A DNA stretch of 64,000 nucleotides from Sphingomonas phyllosphaerae 5.2 (GTDB taxonomy: Bacteria > Pseudomonadota > Alphaproteobacteria > Sphingomonadales > Sphingomonadaceae): contig NZ_ATTI01000001.1 of assembly GCF_000419605.1 (NCBI RefSeq), positions 3,258,501-3,322,500 of the forward strand. The letters run 5' to 3'. Below are positions 52,018 through 60,511 of this stretch, piece by piece. How positions within the stretch are numbered: position 1 is the first letter of the stretch; each line of letters starts with the position of its first letter. Made by a program: the position numbers and the translations under genes. Below the pieces are notes generated by a model. That model had not been told where the DNA came from. It ran no database searches and worked only from the letters and a program-made list of their open reading frames with translations.

Positions 52018-53508
52018 CTACTGAGGTTCAATCAATAGCTCGCTGGCGGCACCACATCTAAACGCACATCTTCCAGTTTCCAAATCAAGCGTTGCATCAC
52101 TAAAGATGCGCCTGAGCGAAGCATTCGTTAGCACCCGACCTGTAGCAGTTAACATCGCGGATTGCGCAGCAGTAAGAATAGTGGATAGGTCATTCACAAG
52201 ATAGCGTCGACCACTTCGCGTGCGTAGGTAATCGGCGGCACTCGGCGGTAGCGCGTTCGCGATAGCTTCACAACTCGCCCTCGAACGTAGCAAGCGGTCA
52301 TGTTTGATGACAAGGGCGCGGTTACCAAGGGGCCGGTGATGAACTCCGCGGGCGTTAACACCGCCTTTGAGATCCAGGGAGCGGACCCATACAATTCCTT
52401 CTGCTGCCCACGACGTAAGCTCGATAAGCGTCTGCTTTTCCAAAACGGCATAGGCGTACTCTGGCGCAGTGCATCCGTGCGCGATTGCGGCTGCAGCACA
52501 GATTAGAACCGCGTGCCCTCGTCCTCCTACGGTCCGATGGCGAATGTCGGCCCCGCAAGTGGCGCATCGTAGGAGGTTAGCGAAGATGTTGCCCTTCGCG
52601 GCGTTGCCACCTCGACGGCGTGTGCTTGATAGTGCCCACACACGTAAGAACGCCTCCGGTTCAATGATGCGCGGGAAGTAGCCTTCTAGAACCCCAATCG
52701 GGGTGCGGCACTCCGCGTTGCGCTCGTAGTTAGATACGTAAAGGGGCAGGATTCCAGTCACACGGCGGTTGTTAAGGATTGTGAATACCGCTGCCCGAGT
52801 CCAGGGTTTATCCACCCTCCAGCGCGGGACATCTTCGTGGTTTAATGTATTCGCGATGATTTCAGGTGTAGCCCCCGCCTCGGCGAGGCCAAAGATGTGT
52901 CGCAAAACCTCTACACGGTCGATAATAGGGAGAATCCTGCCCTTTTGGACCGAGAGCCAATCGGGCACTCTATCACTCATGACGGTAGTACGTGCAAAGT
53001 CGCGTTTGCGTACCCAGGCTTCACGAGCCCGCAGGGACTTGATCGCGCTCTCTTCATTCGCACGGATGAAGACAATGAGGGCATAGATCAACCCGAGTGG
53101 ATCATCTGCCAGGCTTTTCTCTGAATAGAGCCGGTTGTCTGCTAACGACACTACGTTGATCCCAGCGATCACTAAATTCGTTAGGATCGCTTGTGCGCGA
53201 ATGATGTTGTCACGGCTGAGCCGGTCTAGGCTCTCGATTAACAAGAAGCTGCCTTCGGCAATCCGTCCGACGCGCACCGCTTCTAGAAAAGAGGCCAACT
53301 CTCCATGCGCGGCGTTACGGCCGCGAAAGCCCGATACGCCTAAATCCCGGAACGTAAGCGCATCATCTAGTTGCAACCCATGCCGGTCAGCATACGCCTT
53401 TGCCAACGATGATTGCCTAGCCAGGCTGTCTCCACTTGCCTGGGATGAACTGCTGAAACGCTGATATGAGTACGCCTGAACCTGCGCAAAATCAAAGCGC
53501 TCACTCAC
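52018..53508 (-). CDS. Large serine recombinase
   Basis: 496 residues from GTG 53,508. N-terminal resolvase domain YSYQRFSSSSQASGDSLARQ (catalytic Ser19 expected) and LIESLDRLSRD with the conserved Arg. The recombinase domain follows (RAAVFTILNNRRVTGILPLY), then a zinc-ribbon-like LLRCATCGADIRH. This is the architecture of large serine integrases and transposon recombinases. It lies 5 kb inside the right end, away from the att sites, so it probably arrived with or belongs to a nested element. Confidence 0.9.
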   Translation of the reverse strand: MSERFDFAQVQAYSYQRFSSSSQASGDSLARQSSLAKAYADRHGLQLDDALTFRDLGVSGFRGRNAAHGELASFLEAVRVGRIAEGSFLLIESLDRLSRDNIIRAQAILTNLVIAGINVVSLADNRLYSEKSLADDPLGLIYALIVFIRANEESAIKSLRAREAWVRKRDFARTTVMSDRVPDWLSVQKGRILPIIDRVEVLRHIFGLAEAGATPEIIANTLNHEDVPRWRVDKPWTRAAVFTILNNRRVTGILPLYVSNYERNAECRTPIGVLEGYFPRIIEPEAFLRVWALSSTRRRGGNAAKGNIFANLLRCATCGADIRHRTVGGRGHAVLICAAAAIAHGCTAPEYAYAVLEKQTLIELTSWAAEGIVWVRSLDLKGGVNARGVHHRPLGNRALVIKHDRLLRSRASCEAIANALPPSAADYLRTRSGRRYLVNDLSTILTAAQSAMLTATGRVLTNASLRRIFSDATLDLETGRCAFRCGAASELLIEPQ

Positions 53509-53749
53509 TTCCGCTCTCCGCCAGTGCGTATTATTTGGAACAGCCGGCACTGCAATCGTGAGCGATATACAACATAATGGAGACGCGTGGAGTCTAATAT
53601 TGCCGCGGCCGCGATCGGCATACATTAACTATCCGGGACTATCCTATATTCGGGGAAGTTATAACCTTAAAACATTTTCTTGCTGCTGATGGGCGGGTGG
53701 CGCGACCATCCGCGCCGACCTTTGGCAACTGTACTATCAATGATGGACG
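53509..53749. other. AT-richer intergenic stretch
   Basis: 241 bases between the serine recombinase start and the convergent-side end of the glycosyltransferase gene. No coding frame or RNA recognised; it must carry the recombinase promoter. A nested-element boundary could lie here but I see no clear repeat. Confidence 0.35.
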
Positions 53750-54526
53750 TTAGGCTCGCTCCTGGCCGGATGCTTCTGCTTCCAGAAGACGTCCGAACAC
53801 CGGATGGGCTTGGACGCGCCGGGCATTCGCCAGCCCTGCCTCGCTGTCGTGGCTGAGCCTATTGGCTTCGGCAATGTGGTAGAAGGCGACCACGTCATCG
53901 ATACGCACAAACCTGGCGCCTGCCGCGACAAGGCGCACGTAGAAGTCCCAGTCATTGCAGTTATGGTATGTAGGATCGAAGCCAGCGACGGAGAGAGCCG
54001 CCGAGCGTCGGACAATCGACCAGCTAGGCCCTACGGCGCCAGTGATCGCTAGAGCCGACAAGACATCACCGCCGCTCCATCCGCATTCAGGCTCACCCGA
54101 GGAGCCACAAGGCCAGATCCGGCGGAACTGACCCACCACAACGTCGGCCTTCGATGCAGGCGCTAGCATGGCTTTGGCTGCACCCGGCAACCACACGTCG
54201 TCGCTGTCGAGAAAGGCAACCCAGTCTCCACGCGTGAGCGCCAGTCCAGCGTTCCTGGCGGCTGAGGCGCCGACGTTTCGAGGCAGCAAGAGGGCCTTTA
54301 CGGAGGCGTGACGATCCTCCAGCGCACGCACGATCTTGGCGGTTTGATCAGACGAACCATCATCTACCAGAATGATCCGAGCTGCGGCAGGGACTTGGCG
54401 AAGGACGCTATCTACTGCTTGCTCAACGGTACGCTCGCGATTGAAGCAAGGGATCACGACGTCGTAGGTCTCTCGCCTCACATCGTGAGACGGGCACATT
54501 CCGGTTTGTAGCATGCCCACCAGCAT
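53750..54526 (-). CDS. Family 2 glycosyltransferase
   Basis: 258 residues from ATG 54,526; the start is uncertain, with GTG 54,577 and ATG 54,514 also possible. GT-A fold: YDVVIPCFNRERTVEQAV, VDDGSSDQT, NVGASAARNAGL, and the nucleotide-sugar metal motif LDSDDVW. A C-terminal HNCNDWDFYVRL block is typical of the family. It could modify surface polysaccharide, which would alter phage receptors, but no sugar or acceptor can be named. Confidence 0.88.
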   Translation of the reverse strand: MLVGMLQTGMCPSHDVRRETYDVVIPCFNRERTVEQAVDSVLRQVPAAARIILVDDGSSDQTAKIVRALEDRHASVKALLLPRNVGASAARNAGLALTRGDWVAFLDSDDVWLPGAAKAMLAPASKADVVVGQFRRIWPCGSSGEPECGWSGGDVLSALAITGAVGPSWSIVRRSAALSVAGFDPTYHNCNDWDFYVRLVAAGARFVRIDDVVAFYHIAEANRLSHDSEAGLANARRVQAHPVFGRLLEAEASGQERA

Positions 54527-54558
54527 AGGTGGGCGGGCCGGCAAGGACAACAGCCGCT

Positions 54559-54972
54559 CTAGGAAGCGGCTTTGCACTCACCCATCCCATATCGGTGCCA
54601 GTATCGATCCCAGCGTGCAGCCGCGCCAGCCGCCACCGCCGCGCACGACAACGACCGTCCATCCGGCAGCGTACACCGAGCGACCACGCGCTTGTGGCTG
54701 GTGCCAATCGGCTGGCAGGTGAGCCGCTTGCCGAGCGTCAGCCGCTCCATGATTTGACGGCTTCGCTTCGCCGCAGGATCATCGCAGACATAGGCGCGCC
54801 GCTGCGATGCTGGCCGACGACACGGAGCCGCGTTCTCGAAGTCCGGCGCCTGTACACCAGCGATCCGGATCTTCACGCCCGACCTGCACCAAAGCGGTCC
54901 GTCACCATCATGGACCCGGACAACGTGGCAGACGAGCGGTGGCGGCGGAGCGGCAATCATGGCGGGCGTCAT
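54559..54972 (-). CDS. Staphylococcal-nuclease-like (SNase) protein
   Basis: 137 residues from ATG 54,972. RVHDGDGPLWCRSGVKIRIAG-VQAPD matches the SNase core (V.DGD....iRl.gidaPE), and AKRSRQIMERLTLG and VVARCTLPDGRSL its later strands. The usual Glu of the APE motif is Asp here. Such proteins are common in sphingomonad mobile regions. Whether it cuts DNA is unclear. Confidence 0.72.
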   Translation of the reverse strand: MTPAMIAAPPPPLVCHVVRVHDGDGPLWCRSGVKIRIAGVQAPDFENAAPCRRPASQRRAYVCDDPAAKRSRQIMERLTLGKRLTCQPIGTSHKRVVARCTLPDGRSLSCAAVAAGAAARWDRYWHRYGMGECKAAS

Positions 54973-55076
54973 GTCAGCAGACCCATGTTCCCGCAATGTT
55001 CTTGCGAATCAGGGCGGCATCGGCGTAGCATGCGCCACCGCCGACCGACGGCGCACCGACATGAAGGAGCCTTGGC

Positions 55077-55280
55077 ATGGAGCACGATCTCCTGCTGCGT
55101 GCGGCTGCGCGCGCGATCTACGACGCCTGCTATCCAAGCGACGATTGGGCGCCGGTCGGCTTCGACGAGGCCGAGCGATGCGGGACAGTTCATTACCGCC
55201 AGGCGGTCGACGCGGCGCTCCAGGCGCGGGCGGCACTGGCTGTCCGGGGCGAGCAGTTGTCATTGCCGGCGTTTGCGTAG
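55077..55280 (+). CDS. Small hypothetical protein
   Basis: 67 residues with GAAGGAG 8-9 bases before the ATG. LLLRAAARAIYDACYPSDDWAPVGFDEAERCGTVHYRQAVDAALQA looks like a small helical protein seen in phages of Sphingomonadaceae, by style only. No function. Confidence 0.55.
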   Translation: MEHDLLLRAAARAIYDACYPSDDWAPVGFDEAERCGTVHYRQAVDAALQARAALAVRGEQLSLPAFA

Positions 55281-55289
55281 CCTGCGGAT

Positions 55290-55763
55290 GTGGTTGGTGA
55301 TCCCAAGACCCTGTACGACCTGCGGAAGATAGAGGCCTCGCTCCGGGTCACGTGCCGCGTTTGCAGAACGGTAAAGGTCCACGATCTGGAGGCGGTGATC
55401 ACATCACGCAGCTTCCACCGGCAGACGATGGACTGGCTCACCGCACGGCGGGATTTTGTATGCCAGCGGTGTGACGTAGGCGCCGGGCACGACGTGAGGG
55501 TCGACGCGTTACCGTTCGGCCGAGACGATCGTGAACTGCGCGAGCAGCGCGCCAAGACGTTGATGATGAACCTGGCGCTTCTGGTATTGAAGGACGTCGC
55601 TCAGCGCGCGGTGCGGGAGGACGTCTGCACGCCGCCGGTGCGCCTCGCTCTGCGTGTGCTGCGGCCCTGCCTCGCCAGCTCCGACCTGCTGACGACGTTC
55701 TGGACCGCGGCGCAGGAGAGCGTCGGCAAGCCGTGGGGCGGTGCACAGCAGGCGCACCGCTGA
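55290..55763 (+). CDS. Hypothetical protein with zinc-ribbon-like N-terminus
   Basis: 157 residues from GTG 55,290. Two Cys pairs, CRVC (22-25) and CQRC (58-61), are spaced like a zinc ribbon. The rest is Arg/Leu-rich and helical. It starts 9 bases after the preceding small gene, so they are likely cotranscribed. Confidence 0.55.
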   Translation: MVGDPKTLYDLRKIEASLRVTCRVCRTVKVHDLEAVITSRSFHRQTMDWLTARRDFVCQRCDVGAGHDVRVDALPFGRDDRELREQRAKTLMMNLALLVLKDVAQRAVREDVCTPPVRLALRVLRPCLASSDLLTTFWTAAQESVGKPWGGAQQAHR

Positions 55764-55879
55764 CTTGTCGCCGAGCTGGTGAAGGGCGGACATACGGTGT
55801 GGGCCGAGTTTCGGTGATGTCTCCGACCCACGAGAACCCTCCTGTTTTAAAAACGTGAAGTTGAGGCTATGCAGGCCTG

Positions 55880-56085
55880 ACTCGACCGCTGGCCCGATGC
55901 CATGCGCGTGCGACGACGAACGTTAGAGCACGTTTTTGGTACGCTGAAAGACTGGATGGGGCGAAGCCACACGAAGGCTCCGCAACGTCGCGACCGAGGC
56001 CAGCCTCCACATCTTCGCCTACAACATCAAGCGCGCCATCGCCCTCCTCGGCGTTCGAGGGCTCATCGCTGCGATGCAGAGCTGA
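55880..56085 (+). pseudogene. Transposase C-terminal remnant (IS1182/IS5-like), frameshifted
   Basis: MRVRRRTLEHVFGTLKDWMGRSH reads like the end of an IS1182- or IS5-type transposase (RR..vEHpFGtiK.WMG..hf), then a frame change gives LRNVATEASLHIFAYNIKRAIALLG and MQS before the stop at 56,083. Only about 60-70 residues remain, so it is a dead relic of an insertion. The bases after it (to about 56,160) may hold the old IS end. Confidence 0.75.
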
Positions 56086-56217
56086 ACGAGAGGCTCTGCG
56101 CAGTCCCGATCCCGCCAATGCACCGCACGTTTTCACACAGCCTCCACCAAACTTGGACATAGAGGCGGAGGAGGTCCCCGGCTGGGTCGTGGTGACTGTG
56201 AGCACTAGGGCATATGG

Positions 56218-56445
56218 TCAGTCTTTCAAACGCAGAACTGATGTTCCGATAGCTTCCAAGCACTGAAACAAAAATACGGCCGTAAATTTTCCGCGGCTCA
56301 ACTTGTTCCTGATGTTAGGCTCAGAATCTGGAACGCCTATCTCTGACAGCTTCCCAGCCAGCTGAGCGTAGGTCACGCCTTTGCGTTTCAGCTCAGCCTT
56401 GAGCATCGCGCTGACGCGCCGCTCCCATGCGATGTCTTCGTTCAT
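56218..56445 (-). CDS. DUF6471 protein
   Basis: 75 residues from ATG 56,445. WERRVSAMLKAELKRKGVTYAQLAGKLSEIGV...NIRNKLSRGKFTAVFLFQCLEAIG is the DUF6471 core, an HTH-like fold resembling a Cro/C1 regulator. Longer starts upstream lack homology. Possibly a regulator of neighbouring cargo. Confidence 0.8.
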   Translation of the reverse strand: MNEDIAWERRVSAMLKAELKRKGVTYAQLAGKLSEIGVPDSEPNIRNKLSRGKFTAVFLFQCLEAIGTSVLRLKD

Positions 56446-56955
56446 ACATGCAACCATACGCAATGCATTTGCAGTTGTATACAGTGCCTGAAAATGCCGC
56501 ACTTGATGCATAAGCATGGGACGCAATGCCGTGCAGCACTTTCCTCGTCTCGCTCAAGCTCTCGAACGGAGATACACGGTCACACTGCGCAAGAACGATA
56601 AGCCAGATTACGAGTACTTTAGCGGTCCGCACACTGGTCAGGTAAACGGTGAGACAGCATGCACGAACCGCTATTTGTGCCACAAGTACGACACAGCCCA
56701 AGCACAGACCATTGATTAACTTCCGGCGCCTCTGAGCAGGCGTGGCGTAGTTCCAGTCCGTTCGCCTTGAGTCATGTCGGTATGCTCACCACGATGCACT
56801 CCAACGAAGACGTCGCCGAGTCGTAAACAGCGCTTAAAAGTAGGCTTTATGATTTGAAGGTTACCGCCGCGCCAACATCACGCAGGCAGCGATGCCAATG
56901 CGAGCCGACGCGATTTCAATAGCATCTCGTCGCTCGGCGAGACATTAGAGACTGG
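56446..56955. other. 510 bases without a supported gene
   Basis: Short frames on both strands (for example 56,516-56,719) have no ribosome binding site and no protein-like composition. The stretch is AT-richer than the host. I see no RNA gene or repeat in it. Confidence 0.4.
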
Positions 56956-57558
56956 CTATCTTGCCTTCGCCGCCGCCCTTGCCCGATCGATTTTGTCATT
57001 TTGCTTCATTATTGCCCACCAAGCCATTTTGAAGGCACTAGGGGTGGATTCAGGATGCCCGCTCTTATCCCATTTACGATACAGGTTTGAACATTCCCAA
57101 AATATGGAAGGTTTATTAGCCTGCAGGCCACTTATAAATGCTTGGGCGCCTTCGTAATCGATCATGAACTGGTTATGATACCAGCGTTTATAAAATGCCT
57201 CGTCGAAGATGCCGCGCCTTATTCCAAGTGCCATAAGTTCATATACATTAAGCTGAGCTAAAACTGCGCGCCGCTCGGGCGAAATTACTGATGTTGTGAG
57301 CAGCAAAGATTCTATTTTAAATTCGTCTGCGGTGTTTTTATCTTTACTGAGAACGCTTTTAAACGTTGCATACTTCGCCTGCACACTATCATCCATGAGG
57401 GTCTTCATCACCATGTCAAGCGTAGCTCGACGGCGATTAGCGGCGCGGGTGTAACGAAGTACCGTCAAGGCAACCAATGCTGACAGTACGGCTGTTATAG
57501 CACCTGCCGCCGGTGCAGCTTCCTTCCACTCAATTAGTAATTCTTTTACCACCCTCAT
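56956..57558 (-). CDS. DUF4760 membrane-anchored protein
   Basis: 200 residues from ATG 57,558. One N-terminal membrane span (AAGAITAVLSALVALTVLRYT) precedes the DUF4760 domain: RRRATLDMVMKTLMDDSVQ, AVLAQLNVYELMALGIRRGIFDE and YEGAQAFISGLQ. Codon and base composition are markedly AT-rich against the flanks. Such proteins are frequent on islands; the role is unknown. Confidence 0.82.
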   Translation of the reverse strand: MRVVKELLIEWKEAAPAAGAITAVLSALVALTVLRYTRAANRRRATLDMVMKTLMDDSVQAKYATFKSVLSKDKNTADEFKIESLLLTTSVISPERRAVLAQLNVYELMALGIRRGIFDEAFYKRWYHNQFMIDYEGAQAFISGLQANKPSIFWECSNLYRKWDKSGHPESTPSAFKMAWWAIMKQNDKIDRARAAAKAR

Positions 57559-57566
57559 CCCCCATG

Positions 57567-57603
57567 AAAAAAGCGCCCCGGCCGAGAGGCCGAAGCGCTT
57601 TTC
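57567..57603 (-). terminator. Strong Rho-independent terminator after the 22-codon gene
   Basis: On the minus strand, AAAAGCGC (57,602-57,595) pairs with GCGCTTTT (57,576-57,569), and the inner CGGCC/GGCCG (57,592-57,588 and 57,584-57,580) extends the stem. The stem ends in TTTTTT. It closes a short transcript starting upstream, right of 57,700. Confidence 0.85.
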
Positions 57604-57631
57604 TAGGGGTTGGATTGGTTTGTGACTAGGG

Positions 57632-57700
57632 TCAGTCGGTCCAGCCCTCACGAGCGACCTTCACGCAGCGGGGGCCCTTACGACCGTTTGCACTACGCAT
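57632..57700 (-). CDS. 22-residue microprotein gene, unknown function
   Basis: ATG at 57,700 follows AAGGAG with 6-base spacing; another ATG directly before it (57,703) gives one extra Met. The product is MRSANGRKGPRCVKVAREGW plus TD, strongly basic with one Cys. Stop at 57,632, then 29 bases to a strong terminator: a complete miniature gene, not a leftover frame. It could be a translated leader, a small regulatory RNA with a coding part, or a true microprotein. Confidence 0.55.
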   Translation of the reverse strand: MRSANGRKGPRCVKVAREGWTD

Positions 57701-57703
57701 CAT

Positions 57704-58310
57704 ATTCTCCTTGCCTTCCGAATATTGAGAGGCGCTAGCCTCCCAACTACTGTCCTACCTTAGATAGGCACGATTAACGAACAGTTAACCCTACGTACTG
57801 TATATCGTTACAAAGAGCAGAACCGTCGTTACATTTTCGAGCTTATCTAGAGTAGGTATGTGCGTCAACGCCGCAGAAAACGGGCAGTGCCACGCAGATA
57901 CAAAAATCACGTTCGACAGCGGCAACGTACATATAGCCAGCGGCCGTCATCAAACCTCGGTACATGGAACCGATTTTCCAGCAACCTTATCAGACTGCGT
58001 TCCCTCGCGACCCGAACCGCTTGCCCTCGGCAGAGGAGGGCGGCCGACCCTCTGACTACCGCATCGAACACGCTACTTTCCAGGCGTACCATTGAGCGTG
58101 GTAGCATCAGCAATCAGTCTGACCACTACTGCCATCAGCTCTGCAGTCTCGCTTGCCGGATTGTCCGCAGGATATAAAGGGCGCCGCTGGTGATTCAACC
58201 GAGCTTCCACCATTCAGCGTACGGTGGCGACTCCGTGGCGATTCAATCTGCCCGAACTTTCGAGGTCGAGCGGCAAGGGAGAACCCAAACCACTTAAATT
58301 CAGCAACTTT
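57704..58310. other. Right-end region of the element with arm sites, no supported gene
   Basis: About 600 bases from the microprotein gene to attR. CGGTGGCGACTCCGTGGCGA at 58,222-58,241 repeats the left-end arm site exactly (GTGGCGA at 58,224 and 58,235). The bases 57,750-57,850 are AT-rich and probably hold the microprotein promoter. Open frames here (for example 57,858-58,055) lack start signals. Confidence 0.55.
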
Positions 58311-58362
58311 TCTTGGTCGGGGCGACAGGATTCGAACCTGCGACCCCCACACCCCCAGTGTG
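58311..58362. repeat. attR: right copy of the 52-bp att repeat
   Basis: Identical to 30,946-30,997. It overlaps the intact tRNA-Pro gene from four bases outside its 3' CCA to the anticodon loop. The element therefore supplies the 3' half of the functional tRNA. Confidence 0.95.
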
Positions 58363-58390
58363 ATGCGCTACCAGGCTGCGCTACGCCCCG
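58314..58390 (-). tRNA. tRNA-Pro (anticodon GGG), CCA encoded; integration target
   Basis: On the minus strand CGGGGCG (58,390-58,384) pairs with CGCCCCG ahead of the discriminator A and encoded CCA (58,316-58,314). The anticodon loop is CTGGGGG, giving GGG. The T-loop GGTTCGAATCC is standard. The integrated element abuts its 3' end without disrupting the gene. Confidence 0.96.
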
Positions 58391-58556
58391 ACCGAGGGGG
58401 CGCCTCTACGCCCGGTCGCGCGGCGATGCAAGCGTGTTGGCGGCGCGCCCGGATGGCCGCGGCGGCTCGCGTGTTGCGCGCGGCCCGTCGCGATGATAGC
58501 GGCAGCGACTTCGCGCGGCCGTATCCCGGCCGCCCAACGGTCATGCACGGAAACCG

Positions 58557-58895
58557 ATGCTTATCTCTCCCGCTTATGCGCAGACCGCCAGTGGCGCCGC
58601 CCAGGGTGGCGGCCTTGCCGGCTTCATCAGCCTCGCGCCGCTGCTCCTCGTCTTCGTGGTCTTCTATTTCCTGATGATCCGCCCGCAGCAAAGCCGCATG
58701 AAGGCGCTGCAGGCCGCGGTCGCGGGCGTGAAGAAGGGCGATTCGGTCGTCACCGCCGGCGGGCTGGTCGGCAAGGTGACCAGGGTCGAGGACGCCTTCG
58801 TCGAGGTCGAAATCGCGCCGAACACGCGCGTCCGCGTGGTCAAGGCGACGCTGGCGGAAATCACGCCGCTCGGCGGCAAGCCGGCGAACGACTGA
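58557..58895 (+). CDS. yajC: Preprotein translocase subunit YajC
   Basis: 112 residues. One membrane span (SLAPLLLVFVVFYFLMI, about 27-43), then RPQQSRMK and the KKGDSVVTAGGLVGKV domain, all typical. Forms the SecDF-YajC complex; secD starts one base after its stop region. ACGGAAACCG leads to the ATG. Confidence 0.95.
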   Translation: MLISPAYAQTASGAAQGGGLAGFISLAPLLLVFVVFYFLMIRPQQSRMKALQAAVAGVKKGDSVVTAGGLVGKVTRVEDAFVEVEIAPNTRVRVVKATLAEITPLGGKPAND

Positions 58896-58896
58896 C

Positions 58897-60498
58897 ATGC
58901 TGGACTTTCCCCGCTGGAAGGTCGCCGGCATCTGGCTCCTGCTCGCCGTGCTGGTGTCGCTGTCGATCCCGACGTTCCTGCCCGAGCGCGTGACGAGCGG
59001 CTGGGGCTTCAACGTGCCGCGCGTCAACAAGGGACTCGATCTCGCCGGCGGCAGCTACCTGCTGCTGGAGGCTGACACCAACGACGTCGCCGCCGCGCGG
59101 GTCGATGCGATGCGCGAGCAGGTGCAGACCGAGATGCGTCGCCAGAACCCGCGCATCGAGATCGGCGAGATCTCCAGCCGCGGCGGACAATTGTCGTTCC
59201 TGCTGCGCGATCCCGGCCAGGTCGACGCCGCGCGCGAACGTCTGCTCCAGATCACCGGCACCGGCGCCGGAATGACCGGCCAGCGCCAGTGGGATATCCA
59301 GGTGGTCGACACCAGCCGCTTCGTGCTGACGCCGACCGTCGAGGGGCTCAAGCAGGCGGTCGAGACCGCGATGGGCGACGCGACCGAGGTCGTGCGTCGC
59401 CGCATCGACGAGATGGGCACGCGTGAGCCGACGATCGTCCGTCAGGGCAGCAACCGCATCGTCGTGCAGGTTCCGGGTCTCCAGAATCCGCAGGCATTGA
59501 AGGATCTGCTCGGCAAGACGGCCAAGCTCGAATTCAAGCTGGTCGACCTGAACGCCGATCCGCAGGCGCTGGCGAAGGGCCAGGCACCGGCCGGCGACCA
59601 GATCCTGCCCTATCCCAACAATCCCTCGGGCATCCCGCTGATCGCGGTGAAGCGTCAGGCGATCATCACCGGCGACATGCTGAGCGATGCGCGCCAGGAG
59701 TTCGAGCCGCAGACCAACGCGCCGCAGGTGGCGATCACCTTCGACAGCCAGGGCGGCCGCCGTTTCGCGCGCGCGACGCAGGAGAATGTCGGCAAGCCGT
59801 TTGCGATCGTCATCGACAACAGCGTCATCTCGGCGCCGAACATCAACGAGCCGATCATGGGCGGTCGCGCGTCGATCAGCGGCGGGTTCACCGTTGAAAG
59901 CGCCAACCAGCTCGCGATCGCGCTGCGTTCGGGAAAGCTGCCGGTCGACCTGAAGATCGTCGAGGAATCGACGGTCGGGCCGGATCTCGGCGCCGACTCG
60001 ATCCGTGCCGGCGTCCTCGCCTCGGCGGTCGCGGTGGCGCTGGTCGTCGCGTTCATGCTGGTGACATATGGCCGGTTCGGCTTCTACGCCAACCTCGCCG
60101 TCATCATCAACGTGTTCGTGATCCTGGGCGTGATGGCGCTCATGAAGGGCACGTTGACGCTGCCCGGCATTGCGGGCTTCGTGCTCACGATCGGCACCGC
60201 GGTCGACGCCAACGTGCTCATCAACGAGCGCATCCGCGAGGAACGGCGGCGTGGCCGCAACATCGTGCAGGCGGTCGAGCTTGGTTACAAGGAAGCCAGC
60301 CGCACGATCTTCGAGGCGAACGTGACGCACGCGATCTCCGGCATCATCATGTTCGTGCTGGGGTCCGGCCCGGTGAAGGGCTTCGCGGTCGTGCTGCTGA
60401 TCGGCATCGCCACCAGCGTGTTCACCGCGGTCACCTTCACGCGGATGCTGGTCGCCGGCTGGCTGCGTCGCGCCAAGCCGAAGACGATCAACATATGA
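58897..60498 (+). CDS. secD: Protein translocase subunit SecD
   Basis: 533 residues. The N-terminal span (WLLLAVLVSLSIPTFL) precedes the long periplasmic P1 region beginning GLDLAGGSYLLLEAD (motif D1). Five further spans follow, with GTAVDANVLINERIREE (D4 block) in the membrane-embedded RND-like core. It uses the proton gradient to help proteins finish crossing the inner membrane. secF follows after a palindromic repeat. Confidence 0.97.
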   Translation: MLDFPRWKVAGIWLLLAVLVSLSIPTFLPERVTSGWGFNVPRVNKGLDLAGGSYLLLEADTNDVAAARVDAMREQVQTEMRRQNPRIEIGEISSRGGQLSFLLRDPGQVDAARERLLQITGTGAGMTGQRQWDIQVVDTSRFVLTPTVEGLKQAVETAMGDATEVVRRRIDEMGTREPTIVRQGSNRIVVQVPGLQNPQALKDLLGKTAKLEFKLVDLNADPQALAKGQAPAGDQILPYPNNPSGIPLIAVKRQAIITGDMLSDARQEFEPQTNAPQVAITFDSQGGRRFARATQENVGKPFAIVIDNSVISAPNINEPIMGGRASISGGFTVESANQLAIALRSGKLPVDLKIVEESTVGPDLGADSIRAGVLASAVAVALVVAFMLVTYGRFGFYANLAVIINVFVILGVMALMKGTLTLPGIAGFVLTIGTAVDANVLINERIREERRRGRNIVQAVELGYKEASRTIFEANVTHAISGIIMFVLGSGPVKGFAVVLLIGIATSVFTAVTFTRMLVAGWLRRAKPKTINI

Positions 60499-60511
60499 TC
60501 GCCGCCGCGCT

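Larger units (their letters stand above)
30946..58362. mobile_element. 27.4-kb integrative element in the 3' half of tRNA-Pro
   Basis: A perfect 52-bp direct repeat (30,946-30,997 and 58,311-58,362) bounds the region. The right copy completes an intact tRNA-Pro gene; the left copy is the displaced 3' half. A tyrosine integrase starts 155 bases inside the left end. The content is accessory: AlpA-like regulators, a primase-helicase with iteron-like repeats, one phage tail gene, a methyltransferase, a candidate defence operon, a serine recombinase and an IS remnant. GC is visibly lower than in the flanks. No conjugation genes and no capsid, portal or terminase genes were found, so it is neither a complete prophage nor a self-transmissible ICE. 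Confidence 0.93.

Noticed and set aside
56516..56719. 67-codon frame upstream of the DUF6471 gene
   Set aside because: Mixed composition with no start signal and no recognisable fold; opposite-strand frames are equally long there.
58153..58674. 173-codon frame across attR and tRNA-Pro
   Set aside because: It reads through the tRNA gene antisense and into yajC in another frame.
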